DNA of 64,000 nucleotides from Pseudonocardia endophytica (GCF_004339565.1 NZ_SMFZ01000001.1:2666001-2730000); one strand, 5' to 3'; shown: positions 26,041-34,710, counted from the first letter of the stretch. The notes: generated by a model not told the origin, from the letters alone. Translations and numbers: made by a program.

Positions 26041-26430
26041 CTACGGAGCCGTCCCCCACAGAAGCCACCGAGTGGTCGTCACCTTGATAAGAGCACGAGG
26101 GCCTGAGCCGTCGTCCGCCTCGACGTCCCATCGGTATTTCTCACCGAGCCTCGCTACGACCTCGGGAGGGAACTCTGCCGCCAGGACGGATGCGGTGCCC
26201 TCTGCCACGACCGGAGCGCGACCACCGTCGAGCGCTACCGCGACCGCCGGGTTCACCCGGCAGTTCCGGGCCTTGACCGACCTCGCGTTGCAGCCGATCC
26301 ACCAGACCCCGTTGTCGAAGACGAACCAGACCGGGGTGATGTGAGGGGTTCGGTCCCGGCGCACGGTCGTCAGCCATGCGATCTCGTCGTCCTGCAGTCG
26401 GCTTCGGACCAGCGCGTCGCCGTCGTCCAT
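26041..26430 (-). CDS. Pyridoxamine 5'-phosphate oxidase-family protein
   Basis: The 129-aa protein has the split-barrel PNPOx fold: IAWLTTVRRDRTPHITPVWF, then WWIGCNARSVKARNCRVNPAVAVAL and VVAEGTASVL, ending RWLLWGTAP. These small proteins usually bind F420 or FMN and reduce diverse substrates. GATACT lies 6 bases before ATG 26430, a leaderless pattern. It lies inside the island, between the degenerate tRNA and the IS element. Confidence 0.8.
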   Translation of the reverse strand: MDDGDALVRSRLQDDEIAWLTTVRRDRTPHITPVWFVFDNGVWWIGCNARSVKARNCRVNPAVAVALDGGRAPVVAEGTASVLAAEFPPEVVARLGEKYRWDVEADDGSGPRALIKVTTTRWLLWGTAP

Positions 26431-26473
26431 CGAGGAAGTATCACGTCGCCAGTGCTGACGGCTTTACAGAGAG

Positions 26474-28011
26474 GAGCCTGTTGCGCAAAGGAGCTGACGG
26501 TGGGATCTCAGGCTGGCTGGTGGTGATCCGGATGGCGCGCTCGGTGGTGTCCGGTGCGGGTCGGTGTTCAGATGGCAGTGGCGCGGTAGAGCTTGAGCAG
26601 GTTGTGGGTGGCGGCGATGAGCTTCCACTCGGCTCGGGCGGCGACCAGCCCGCGGCGGGATAGCTGTCGGATCCCGCGGCCGTGTTTGATCTGTCCGAAA
26701 ACCGGCTCAACGCTGGTCGAGCGCATCCGCATCATCTTCTTGCCGGTGTCGGTCTTGAGGCGGGCGGTCATCTGTTCGACCAGCGCCGTGGTGGTGGCCT
26801 CGCTCGGTTTGCCATCTTGTCGGGGTTTACCGCGCCGGCCGTGTCGTGCGACCGCGATGTAGAGCGTCGGACCATCGGGGCGTGCGAGGTCGGGGTGGGA
26901 GGCGTTGACGTTCTCGGCGCGCCAGTAGCCGGCGTCGGCGACCAGAGCATCGATCGGCTCGGTGATCCCGGCGGCGGTCAGCCCGGCGCGGGTGGCGCTC
27001 AGCATTGGTGCGAGTTGGGCGACGTCGTTGCTGTCGGTGCTGACCTCGGCGGCCACGATGATCTGCCCGGCGGTCGTGACGGTCTGGGCGTTGAAGCCTT
27101 GGACTCGGCCATGGCGAGACTGCATCGGGCGACTGTCCGGGTCGGTCAGATTCGTCGTCGTTCCCGGCTTGGGTGCCTCGTCGCGAGCTCGGGGCCGGAA
27201 CTGGCGCGGCGGCTGTCCTTTCGCCGCGCGGGCGGCGTTGAGCTGGGCGGAACGGGCCTCGAACCGAGCAGCGCGGTCAGCGGCGACGACCTCGAGCCGC
27301 GTCCGAGCCGCTTCGAGTCGCTGGCGTGCTGCGTCGAGCGCGGCCCGACGGAGCGCCGGATCCACCGCCGGTCCCGACTCGCTCTGGTGGTCCTGATCGG
27401 ACGCCGCGTCCTCGGCGGCATCGATCTCGGCGGCCTCCGCGAGGATCGCGGAGATCTGTTTGCCGAGTTCCTCACTGGTCCGGTTGCGATCGATCGAGGC
27501 GTTCGCGGCGATCTTCGTGCCGTCCACGGCGATCGCGCCGAGCGAGACCAGCCCGGCCTCGGCGCACAGCCGTAGGGAGTCCACGAACACCGCGGCCAGC
27601 GCGTCGGCGTGGCGGGCCCGAAACCTGGCCAGGGTGACGTGGTCCGGGGCCAGGCCGGCGGCCAGGATCCGATAGTCGATCTGTTCGAGGCAGCGGCGCT
27701 GGATCTGGCGACTCGAGCGCACACCGGTGCAATAGGCGTACAGCAGCACCGCCACCATCACCGCAGGGTCGTAGGCGGCACGACCGTGCCCGTCAGCTCG
27801 GTAGGAGCGGTGGAACGCGTCCAGGTCGAGAGCCTCGACGACGTCGATCACGAACCAGCACAGGTGCTCCGGGGCCAGCCAGTCCCGCATGTCCGGCGCC
27901 AGCAGAAACCGCTGCTCACGATCACCCGTGACGTAGTTCAAACCCACCCGCCGATCCTGCCACCAAAGATCAACAGAGCGTTGGCCGGTAGGTAGTTTCT
28001 GCAACAGGCTC
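26474..28011 (-). mobile_element. Complete IS1182-family insertion sequence (1538 bp)
   Basis: Terminal inverted repeats GAGCCTGTTGCGCAAA (26474-26489) and its near-complement (27996-28011) match at 14 of 16 positions. The 4-bp direct repeat AGAG flanks both ends (26470-26473 and 28012-28015). Joining the flanks restores an imperfect palindrome, the kind of site this family tends to hit. One transposase gene is intact, so the copy may still be mobile. Confidence 0.88.
26568..27947 (-). CDS. IS1182-family transposase
   Basis: The protein is 459 aa from GTG 27947 (GGCGGG just upstream). An N-terminal DUF772-like domain contains RSYRADGHGRAAYDPAVMVAVLLYAY (quoted in parts) and HADALAAVF. The DDE core follows: AIAVDGTKIAANAS with the first Asp, VADAGYW with the second, and the C-terminal KMMRMRSTSVEPVFGQIKHGRGIRQLSRRG (in parts) with the Glu. 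A charged coiled stretch of about 70 residues separates the first two. No frameshift is seen. It fills nearly all of the element. Confidence 0.93.
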   Translation of the reverse strand: MGLNYVTGDREQRFLLAPDMRDWLAPEHLCWFVIDVVEALDLDAFHRSYRADGHGRAAYDPAVMVAVLLYAYCTGVRSSRQIQRRCLEQIDYRILAAGLAPDHVTLARFRARHADALAAVFVDSLRLCAEAGLVSLGAIAVDGTKIAANASIDRNRTSEELGKQISAILAEAAEIDAAEDAASDQDHQSESGPAVDPALRRAALDAARQRLEAARTRLEVVAADRAARFEARSAQLNAARAAKGQPPRQFRPRARDEAPKPGTTTNLTDPDSRPMQSRHGRVQGFNAQTVTTAGQIIVAAEVSTDSNDVAQLAPMLSATRAGLTAAGITEPIDALVADAGYWRAENVNASHPDLARPDGPTLYIAVARHGRRGKPRQDGKPSEATTTALVEQMTARLKTDTGKKMMRMRSTSVEPVFGQIKHGRGIRQLSRRGLVAARAEWKLIAATHNLLKLYRATAI

Positions 28012-28030
28012 AGAGCTGTCAAACCGCCTT

Positions 28031-28171
28031 TGACCTGCGATTCAGTAACGGCCCACTCACTTGCGTCCGCAGATAGTCCGCAGCTCGCCCGGGAGGGTCT
28101 GTAGCCGCTCCTCCCCCGTCCCCCTTGTCCTGGCCGCTCTGCTCGTCGTGGTGTCGGGGGCAAGGGTGGCG
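28031..28171. repeat. Direct repeat A, copy 2
   Basis: Counterpart of 25593-25737, same orientation, immediately right of the IS element. The interval 28012-28250 otherwise contains only the upstream region of the CPBP protease gene. Confidence 0.65.
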
Positions 28172-28250
28172 TAGCCATCGCGTAGCGACGCCGTCAGGCG
28201 CCCTTGCGGCCGACGCCACGTCGTGGACCATGTCGGCCAAGGGGGACAGC

Positions 28251-29102
28251 ATGACGCGAACGGAAGTCGAGTATCTGCCTGAACGGCGCGGTCTGGCCCG
28301 GCTGATCCAGCGCCGACCGGTGATCGCGTTCTGTGTGTTGCTGGCGGCGGCCAGCTGGCCGGTCCAGATCGTGGTGCCGGGCTCGCTGTTGTTGAGCCTG
28401 GTTGGTCCGAGCGTGTGCGCATTCGTCGTGGTCGCCATCGCGAACGGCCGTGCGGGCGCTGGGCAGCTCTGGCGTCGGGTGCTGCGCTGGCAGGTCGGAG
28501 TCGGCTACTACCTGTTCGCCGTGATCGGGCTGGGCGTCTACCTGCTCGTCGTAACCTACTCCGTGGGGACTGCGCTGTTCCCCGACCAGATCGCTACGCC
28601 GACGGCCGCTCTCGCAGTCTCGATCGCGGTGAACCTGGTGCTGCAGTTCGTACTGGTCGGGCTCGCCGAGGAGTTCGGGTGGCGTGGGTTCCTGCTGCCC
28701 CGGTTCCAGCGCCGGTATGGCCCGATGCGAGCGGCCCTCGTGGTCGGCGCCCTGTGGTGGGTGTGGCATCTGCCGTTGCGCGTCGTCTCGGGCGACAGCT
28801 CGATGCGACTGGCCTGGTTCGCCGTCGGGGTCCTGGCTGCGTCGGTCGTCTACGCCTGGCTGTTCAACAGCGCGGGCGGGAGCGTCCTGTTGGTCGCGCT
28901 CCTCCATGCCGGTGAGAACAGCTGGACCGGTGTCCCGTTCCAGACCCTGTTCCGGGTCTCGCCGCAGGACTTCGACGTGCTGTCGGCGGCGTCCCAGATC
29001 GCGTACGTGGTCCTGGCGCTGGTCATCGTGACCGCGACCCGGCTGGTGTTGGCGCAGTGGCGGAACCGCGTCGATGGTCTGCAGCCTGCCGAGGCCTCAT
29101 GA
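28251..29102 (+). CDS. CPBP-family intramembrane metalloprotease
   Basis: The 283-aa protein has about eight membrane helices. The glutamate-rich motif GLAEEFGWRGFLLP (about residues 138-151), the WWVWHLPL histidine motif and a late LLHAGENSW segment are the conserved metal sites of the Abi/Rce1-like CPBP family. ATG 28251 follows GGGGGAC. Members process membrane proteins or give immunity to bacteriocins; the role here is unknown. It lies between repeat A2 and the intact tRNA, so it was likely carried with that locus. Confidence 0.85.
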   Translation: MTRTEVEYLPERRGLARLIQRRPVIAFCVLLAAASWPVQIVVPGSLLLSLVGPSVCAFVVVAIANGRAGAGQLWRRVLRWQVGVGYYLFAVIGLGVYLLVVTYSVGTALFPDQIATPTAALAVSIAVNLVLQFVLVGLAEEFGWRGFLLPRFQRRYGPMRAALVVGALWWVWHLPLRVVSGDSSMRLAWFAVGVLAASVVYAWLFNSAGGSVLLVALLHAGENSWTGVPFQTLFRVSPQDFDVLSAASQIAYVVLALVIVTATRLVLAQWRNRVDGLQPAEAS

Positions 29103-29230
29103 GCACACGGGCGACCCGTGCGGTGGGGGGCGGGTAGCCGGTCCCGGCGCCGCGAACGGGCCGGAGGTGTAGTGAGCGAAGCGACGGGGCCGGCGTGGCC
29201 GGCCCGGCGCCGCCGGAGGTGGCGCCTTGA

Positions 29231-29432
29231 TTTTCAGCACGTATTCAGCACAGGTACCCGCCGCGGCTCGGTGAGCGCCGGTCACACCCGGACAACATCA
29301 ACGCGGCCACCGATGGCGTCGTCGCTGGTCAGGGCAGGGTTTCGCGGGTCGTGTCGGGGTGCCCCCGGTGGGACTCGAACCCACACTGGGACCCTTTTAA
29401 GGGGCCTGCCTCTGCCGTTGGGCTACGGGGGC
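29231..29432 (-). repeat. Direct repeat B copy 2, including the intact tRNA
   Basis: Counterpart of 25775-25978. Here the repeated DNA is the downstream flank of the intact tRNA gene. 29103-29230 shows nothing recognisable. Confidence 0.65.
29360..29432 (-). tRNA. Class I tRNA with UAA anticodon (reads UUA)
   Basis: Folds as a canonical 73-nt cloverleaf: acceptor GCCCCCG/CGGGGGC, D arm with GG in the loop, anticodon stem GGCCC/GGGTC with loop CTTAAAA, 5-nt variable loop CCAGT, T arm GTGGG-TTCGAGT-CCCAC, discriminator A73. Nucleotides 34-36 are TAA, so the codon read would be UUA. Bacterial leucine tRNAs normally have a long variable arm; this one does not. The amino acid is therefore uncertain. 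CCA is not encoded. UUA is expected to be very rare in this GC-rich genome. Confidence 0.8.
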
Positions 29433-29501
29433 GCCGGGCCAGCGTAGCCACGCGATCGCGCGCCGCCGGGTGCACACTGCCCCTGAACCGGGAGGTGGCC
29501 C

Positions 29502-30332
29502 ATGACCGCGGAAAAGGTCGATCTGCGCGGAGCGGCGGCGACACTGTTGCTCACGTTGTACATGCGGGCGTGGGACGCGCGGCAGCGCAACCCGATCCTC
29601 GGCGACCGGTACGCCGTCGAGGTGATGGAGCGCATCGACGTGGATCGCCGGCTCCTGTTCCTCGCGTCCGGCGACGCGTCCGCTGTCACCTGCCGAGCGC
29701 GGACCCTCGACGGGTGGACCCGGGAGTTCCTCGCCGCGCACCCGGACGACGCGCAGGTCCTGCATCTCGGGTGCGGGTTGGACAGCAGGCCGTTGCGGGT
29801 CGAGGTCCCGGAGAGCTGCCGCTGGCTCGACGTCGACCAGCCCGAGGTGATCGACCTGCGGCGCAGGCTCTACGCGCTGCCCGATCACGTCGAGACGATC
29901 CCGTCCTCGGTCTCCGACGACGGGTGGTGGTCCCATGTCGCGACTGACCGCCCGACGCTCGCGATCGCCGAGGGCCTGTTCATGTACGTGCCCGGCGGGG
30001 ACGTCCACCGCGCCGTCGACCGGCTCACCGACACCGCATCGGAGGGTGAGCTGGCGTTCGACGCCGTCGCGCCGTGGACCGTGTTCGCATCCGGGATGGC
30101 CCCCTCGTTCCGCACGGCAGGGGCGCGATTCCGGTGGTCGTGGGACGGGACGGACTTCGCGAAGCGCCACCCACGGCTCTGGGAGGTCGACGACGTCTCG
30201 GTCTACGACATGGCCGCGATCTCCGAGCCGCGCGTCTACCTGCGACCGTTGCTGAGCCTGGCCGGTCTCGTCCCGGCGATGCGGGACTCGATGCGCCTGC
30301 ACCGCTTCCGATTCAGCGGCATAACCTCATGA
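29502..30332 (+). CDS. SAM-dependent methyltransferase of the leucine carboxyl methyltransferase type
   Basis: The protein is 276 aa with GGAGGTGG before ATG 29502. LHLGCGLDSRPLRV is the SAM motif I, CRWLDVDQPEVIDLRRRLY motif II, and LAIAEGLFMYVPGGDVHRAV motif IV, the pattern of the LCM/PPM family of actinobacteria that act on polyketides and other small acids. Substrate unknown. It lies right after the tRNA and is convergent with udgB. Confidence 0.85.
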   Translation: MTAEKVDLRGAAATLLLTLYMRAWDARQRNPILGDRYAVEVMERIDVDRRLLFLASGDASAVTCRARTLDGWTREFLAAHPDDAQVLHLGCGLDSRPLRVEVPESCRWLDVDQPEVIDLRRRLYALPDHVETIPSSVSDDGWWSHVATDRPTLAIAEGLFMYVPGGDVHRAVDRLTDTASEGELAFDAVAPWTVFASGMAPSFRTAGARFRWSWDGTDFAKRHPRLWEVDDVSVYDMAAISEPRVYLRPLLSLAGLVPAMRDSMRLHRFRFSGITS

Positions 30333-30389
30333 TCCACGGTCGTGGCGCGCGACGTTCGTTCCCCGAACGGTCCGCGCCGGGACCGGTGA

Positions 30390-31115
30390 TCACTGCCCCC
30401 GCAGCCCGGCCGACCGCGCGGTGTCGGCCAGCACCTGCTCCACCATGGATGGTGTGAGACGACCGGTGAACGTGTTCTGCTGGCTGACGTGGTAGCAGCC
30501 GTGCAGGTGCAGCGGCGCGCGGTCGTCACGGGCCGGCTCGAGCGTCACGTGCACGCCGTGGCCGAACACCGGCCGGGGCCGGGGAATCTCCCAGCCCGCC
30601 CCGGCCAGCACCGGAAGCAGTGCCTGCCAGCCGAACCCGCCGAGCACCATCACCGAGCGGACCGTCGGCGACAGCAGGTCGAGCTCGCGCTCCAGCCACG
30701 TGCGGCAGGTGTCGCGTTCGGACGGTGTGGGCTTGTTCGCCGGCGGTGCACAGTGGACCGGGGCGGTGATCCGCACGCCGTGGAGCTCCAGCCCGTCGCC
30801 GCGCTGGACCGCCGTCGGCTGCGACCCGAGACCGACGGCATGCATCGCCGCGTACAGCACGTCGCCGCTGCGGTCGCCGGTGAACATGCGCCCGGTCCGG
30901 TTCGCTCCGTGCGCCGCGGGCGCGAGCCCGACGACGAGCATCCGCGCGTCCGCAGGCCCGAAGCCGGGCACCGGCCGTCCCCAGTAGGTCCAGTCGCGGT
31001 ACGCCGCGCGTTTCTCCCGCGCGACCTGCTCGCGCCAGGCGACGAGCCGCGGACACGCCCGGCACTCGGACACCCGCCGGTCCAGCTCGGCGACCGTGGC
31101 CGGGGGCGCGTTCAT
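30390..31115 (-). CDS. udgB: Type 5 uracil-DNA glycosylase
   Basis: The 241-aa protein has the 4Fe-4S cysteines in SECRACPRL and later HCAPPANKP and the family 5 active-site region LVVGLAPAAHGANRTGRMFTGDRSG (in parts), plus GCYHVSQQNTFTGRLT. It removes uracil, hypoxanthine and other deaminated bases from double-stranded DNA, a useful function at high GC where cytosine deamination is frequent. ATG 31115 overlaps the ppx stop as ATGA, implying coupled translation. Confidence 0.9.
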   Translation of the reverse strand: MNAPPATVAELDRRVSECRACPRLVAWREQVAREKRAAYRDWTYWGRPVPGFGPADARMLVVGLAPAAHGANRTGRMFTGDRSGDVLYAAMHAVGLGSQPTAVQRGDGLELHGVRITAPVHCAPPANKPTPSERDTCRTWLERELDLLSPTVRSVMVLGGFGWQALLPVLAGAGWEIPRPRPVFGHGVHVTLEPARDDRAPLHLHGCYHVSQQNTFTGRLTPSMVEQVLADTARSAGLRGQ

Positions 31116-32065
31116 GCGATCGATCGCGCGATGCCGTCCAGGATGTCGTGCTCCGAGACGATCACCTGCTCGATCCCGGCCCTGGTGTGCAGCTCGTCGG
31201 CCAGCGCCTCGACGACGAGCGACCCGGCGCCGATCACGTCGACCCGCCCCGGGTGCAGCGCACCGTGCTTCTCCCGCTCCTCGCGGCCGGACGTGATCAG
31301 CATCTGGGCGACGCGGTGCAGCTCGTCGCGGGACAGCCGCGACAGATGCACGGCCTCCGGGTCGTACTCCGCGAGCTCCTGCGCGATACCGGACAGCGTG
31401 GTGATCGTCCCGGCCACGCCGACCCACGTCCGCGCCGTCTCCACCGGCACGGCCGCGAACGCCTCGTCGAGGACGCCGGCGGCCACCTCCCGTGCTGAGG
31501 AGATCTGCGACGACGACGGCGGGTCGTCCGGCAGGCACCGCTCGGTCAGGCGCACAGAGCCGATGTCGACCGACTTCGCGGCCGTGACCTGCACCGCCCC
31601 GTCCACCAGCGAACCGATGACGACCTCGGTGGAGCCGCCACCGACGTCGGTGACGACGAACGGCCCGTCGTTCGGGTCGAGATCGCCGACGGCGCCGGAG
31701 AACGACAGCCGCGCCTCCTCGTCGCCGGTGATCACCTCGGCGTCGACACCGAGCGTGTCCCGCACCATGGAGAAGAAGTCCTCGCGGTTCGACGCGTCGC
31801 GGGTCGCCGACGTCGCGACCATCCGGACCCGCTCGGCACCCTTGCGACGGGCCGCCACGGCGTAGTCGACGAGTGCGACCCGCGTCCGCTCCAACGCCTC
31901 CGGATCGAGACGGCCGGTGGCGTCCACGCCCTTGCCGAGCCGGACGATTCGCATCTCGCGGTGCAGGTCCCGCAGGTCCACGGCCCCGTCGAAGGACGTC
32001 GTGACGTCCGCGACGAGCAGTCGGATCGAGTTCGTCCCGCAGTCGATGGCGGCCACGCGCGACAT
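31112..32065 (-). CDS. ppx: Ppx/GppA-family exopolyphosphatase
   Basis: The 317-aa protein has the actin-like fold with AAIDCGTNSIRLLVAD at the start, RMVATSATRDASNREDFF, GDEEARLSFSGA and VTDVGGGSTEVVIGS, all Ppx/GppA hallmarks. The short length, lacking the C-terminal HD part, matches mycobacterial Ppx proteins that hydrolyse short polyphosphate. ATG 32065 is preferred over GTG 32074. It corresponds by order to Rv1026, but here 2.9 kb of repeats and an acyl-CoA dehydrogenase separate it from DUF501. Confidence 0.9.
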   Translation of the reverse strand: MSRVAAIDCGTNSIRLLVADVTTSFDGAVDLRDLHREMRIVRLGKGVDATGRLDPEALERTRVALVDYAVAARRKGAERVRMVATSATRDASNREDFFSMVRDTLGVDAEVITGDEEARLSFSGAVGDLDPNDGPFVVTDVGGGSTEVVIGSLVDGAVQVTAAKSVDIGSVRLTERCLPDDPPSSSQISSAREVAAGVLDEAFAAVPVETARTWVGVAGTITTLSGIAQELAEYDPEAVHLSRLSRDELHRVAQMLITSGREEREKHGALHPGRVDVIGAGSLVVEALADELHTRAGIEQVIVSEHDILDGIARSIA

Positions 32066-32126
32066 GCCGATCACGGTACGCGCCGCCCGGTCCGCCCTTC
32101 CGTGCGCCGGTCTCCGACGAGCCGCC

Positions 32127-32186
32127 GCACCCCATACCGGCGTGTCGCACCTGTTGCGACGGGTGCGACACGCCGAGACGGGGTGC
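32127..32186. repeat. Large palindromic element, copy 1
   Basis: Arms 32127-32151 and 32162-32186 pair over 25 bp with a few mismatches (core CGGCGTGTCGCACC / GGTGCGACACGCCG) around a 10-base loop. A homologous palindrome is at 34711-34770. The two bracket the AidB-like gene and its repeat-rich upstream DNA. Confidence 0.75.
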
Positions 32187-32489
32187 GTGGCCAGGTTTCG
32201 AGGTGCGCAGCCGAGGCCGGGTATGGCGCCGGGCCCGGAGGGCGAGGTCGGCGGTGGACGTCGGGCGGAGAACGGTGCTCGGCAGCCGGGTCCGGATCAG
32301 AGCGGGGATCCTCCCTTGTCCGGACCCTCCCGCCGGCGGCGTCCGCGGCGCGGCGGGCGGCGCGGGCATCACCGGCCGGGCCGGACGATGCGAACCCTGC
32401 CGGTCCGGACGAGCCGTGCCGACCACCATCGCCGGCCGGTGCACGGTGATCCGTAGAACGCGCGGCCTTCCGGCGAACGCCCCAGCCCG
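32187..32489. other. Non-coding GC-rich DNA
   Basis: About 300 bases without a supported gene on either strand. Frames are open only because stops are rare at this GC content. Nothing recognised. Confidence 0.5.
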
Positions 32490-32950
32490 GACACGTGCGT
32501 TCACCACGATCCCGTGCGCCCACCGCCGTCGCGCGCGTCCACCACGGCCGTGTGCGTCCACCATGGACCAGCGCCATCTCCACGAACGCGTACGCCCACC
32601 ACGGACGCGCGCGCCCACCACGACCGTCGCGTGCGTCCACGACCGTCGCGCGCGTCCAACACGACGGCGTGCGTCCACCACGGACCCGCGCGCCCACCAC
32701 GACCGCCTGCGCCACCGTCGCGTGCGCCCACCACGGACCCGCGCGCCCACCACCGTCGCGTACGCCCACCGCCGTCGCGTGCATCCACCACGGACCAGCG
32801 CCATCTCCACGAACGCGCACGCCGACCACCACCGTCGCGCGCGCCCAACACCGTCGCGCCGCGCCACCGTCGCGTGCGCTCACCACGGACCCGCGCTCAC
32901 CGCGGTCGCGTGCGTTCACCGCCGTCGCGCGCGCCCACCGCGGTCGCGAG
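32490..32950. repeat. Degenerate tandem repeat array (units about 18-21 bp)
   Basis: Variants of CGCGTGCGYCCACCACGGACC recur about twenty times with variable length. A longer block containing GACCAGCGCCATCTCCACGA occurs twice, near 32568 and 32790, about 222 bp apart, so there is a higher-order unit. Several frames on both strands stay open. I see no ribosome site or codon bias that would favour a protein. Confidence 0.65.
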
Positions 32951-33014
32951 GTTCGGACGGGCGGGGGTTTCGCAACCGTTTCCCGCCGACCGACCGCAAG
33001 TTACTCTCCGGTAC

Positions 33015-34682
33015 ATGACGGAGCAGTCGGTTCGGCCGGACGGGATCACGTCTCCGCAGGCGGCGCCGCCGGTCGCCGACCTCGGCACGCACGAGGTCAC
33101 GAACCAGGTCCCGCCCCGCGCCGACGGGGACATGCTGTCGGCCGATCCCGCTCTCGTCGACGCCGTGCGACGGGAGTGCGGCGACCCGGCCGCGCTCGGG
33201 CGGCTGGCCGACGCGATCGGCACGGCGGAGCACCGCGAGCACGCCCACCGCGCGAACGCGCACGAGCCGGTGCTGCACACCCACGACCGCACCGGGCACC
33301 GGATCGACGAGGTCGAGTTCCACCCGTCGTGGCACGAGCTGATGCGCGTCTCGGTCGAGCACGGCCTGGCCGCGGCACCGTGGCGGGCCGCACCCGGTAC
33401 CGGCGCGCACGTGACCCGGGCCGCGGGGTTCTACCTGACCTCGCAGCTGGAGCAGGGCCACCTCTGCCCGGTCTCGATGACGTACGCGTCGGTCCCCGCG
33501 CTGCGCCACGATCCCGAGCTCGCCGCGCGGTTCGAGCCGGGGCTCACGGCCGGCACGTACGCGCCGGGCCTCGCGGAGCCGGACCTCAAGGCGGGCCTGC
33601 TCGCCGGCATGTCGATGACCGAGAAGCAGGGCGGCTCCGACGTGCGCAGCGGCACCACCGTCGCCACCCCGCAGCCGGACGGGACGTACCGGCTCACCGG
33701 CCACAAGTGGTTCACGTCCGCACCGATGAACGACCTGTTCCTCACGCTCGCCCAGGCGCCCGGCGGCCTGACCTGCCTGGTCCTGCCGCGCGTGCTGCCG
33801 GACGGCACGCGCAACGCGATCCGCCTGCAACGCCTGAAGGACAAGCTCGGCAACCGGTCCAACGCGTCGTCGGAGATCGAGTACCTCGGCGCGGTCGGGT
33901 GGCGGGTCGGCGACGAGGGACGCGGCGTCGCGACGATCATCGAGATGGTCTCGATGACCAGATTGGACTGCGTGCTGGGCTCGGCCGGGACGGTCCGGGG
34001 CGCGGTGACCGAGGCGGCGCACCACGTCGCGCACCGGTCCGCGTTCGGTCGCAGGCTCGCCGACCAGCCGTTGATGCGGGCCGTGCTGGCCGACGTCGCC
34101 GCCGAGTCCGAGGCCGCGACGCTGCTCGCGCTCCGTCTGGCCGGTGCGGTCGACCGGGGCGAGACGTCCCTGCTGCGGCTGGCCTTGCCGATGGCGAAGT
34201 ACACGGTGTGCAAGCGGACGTCCGCGCTCGTCGCGGAGTCGCTCGAGTGCCTGGGCGGCAACGGCTACGTCGAGGAGGGCCCGCTCCCCCGGCTGTACCG
34301 GGAGGCGCCGCTGAACTCGATCTGGGAAGGCTCCGGAAACGTCACGGCGCTGGACGGGCTGCGTGCCATCGCCCGCGAGCCGCACGCCGTCGACGCCCTG
34401 CTGTCCGAACTGGACACGACGCGCGGCGCCGACCACAGGCTCGACGACGCCGTCGCCGCGCTCCGGAGTGAACTGTCCACTCCGGACGAACGCCGGGCGC
34501 GCAGGCTGGCCGAGCTCGGCGCCGTGTGCCTCCAGGCGTCGCTGCTGGTCCGGCACGCGCCGGACGCGGTGGCGGGCACGTTCCTCACCAGCAGGTTCGA
34601 CGACGGCCCGTTCCGCACCGCGGGCACCCGCCCGTCGGGCGCGGAGGACGTGCTGCTGGAGCGCGCGACGCCCGGACGCTGA
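33015..34682 (+). CDS. AidB-like acyl-CoA dehydrogenase
   Basis: The 555-aa flavoprotein has HTHDRTGHRIDEVEFHPSWHELM near residue 87 (quoted in parts), MSMTEKQGGSDVRSG, GHKWFTSAPMNDLFL, LGNRSNASSEIEY and CLGGNGYVEEGPLPRLYREAPLNSIWEGSG (in parts), the AidB subgroup pattern. AidB is linked to alkylation resistance in E. coli; actinobacterial members may be isovaleryl-CoA-type dehydrogenases. TACTCT lies 7 bases before ATG 33015 with no ribosome site, so it is probably leaderless. The frame stays open upstream into the repeat array, but the family start is here. It interrupts the ppx-DUF501 synteny. Confidence 0.9.
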   Translation: MTEQSVRPDGITSPQAAPPVADLGTHEVTNQVPPRADGDMLSADPALVDAVRRECGDPAALGRLADAIGTAEHREHAHRANAHEPVLHTHDRTGHRIDEVEFHPSWHELMRVSVEHGLAAAPWRAAPGTGAHVTRAAGFYLTSQLEQGHLCPVSMTYASVPALRHDPELAARFEPGLTAGTYAPGLAEPDLKAGLLAGMSMTEKQGGSDVRSGTTVATPQPDGTYRLTGHKWFTSAPMNDLFLTLAQAPGGLTCLVLPRVLPDGTRNAIRLQRLKDKLGNRSNASSEIEYLGAVGWRVGDEGRGVATIIEMVSMTRLDCVLGSAGTVRGAVTEAAHHVAHRSAFGRRLADQPLMRAVLADVAAESEAATLLALRLAGAVDRGETSLLRLALPMAKYTVCKRTSALVAESLECLGGNGYVEEGPLPRLYREAPLNSIWEGSGNVTALDGLRAIAREPHAVDALLSELDTTRGADHRLDDAVAALRSELSTPDERRARRLAELGAVCLQASLLVRHAPDAVAGTFLTSRFDDGPFRTAGTRPSGAEDVLLERATPGR

Positions 34683-34710
34683 GCCGACGACGCGCACCAC
34701 GCCTGCCGCT

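Noticed and set aside
32514..33014. Long open extension upstream of the AidB-like gene through the repeat array
   Set aside because: Repetitive His/Arg/Pro product with no domain; the family start and a -10 hexamer are at 33015. Openness is due to high GC.
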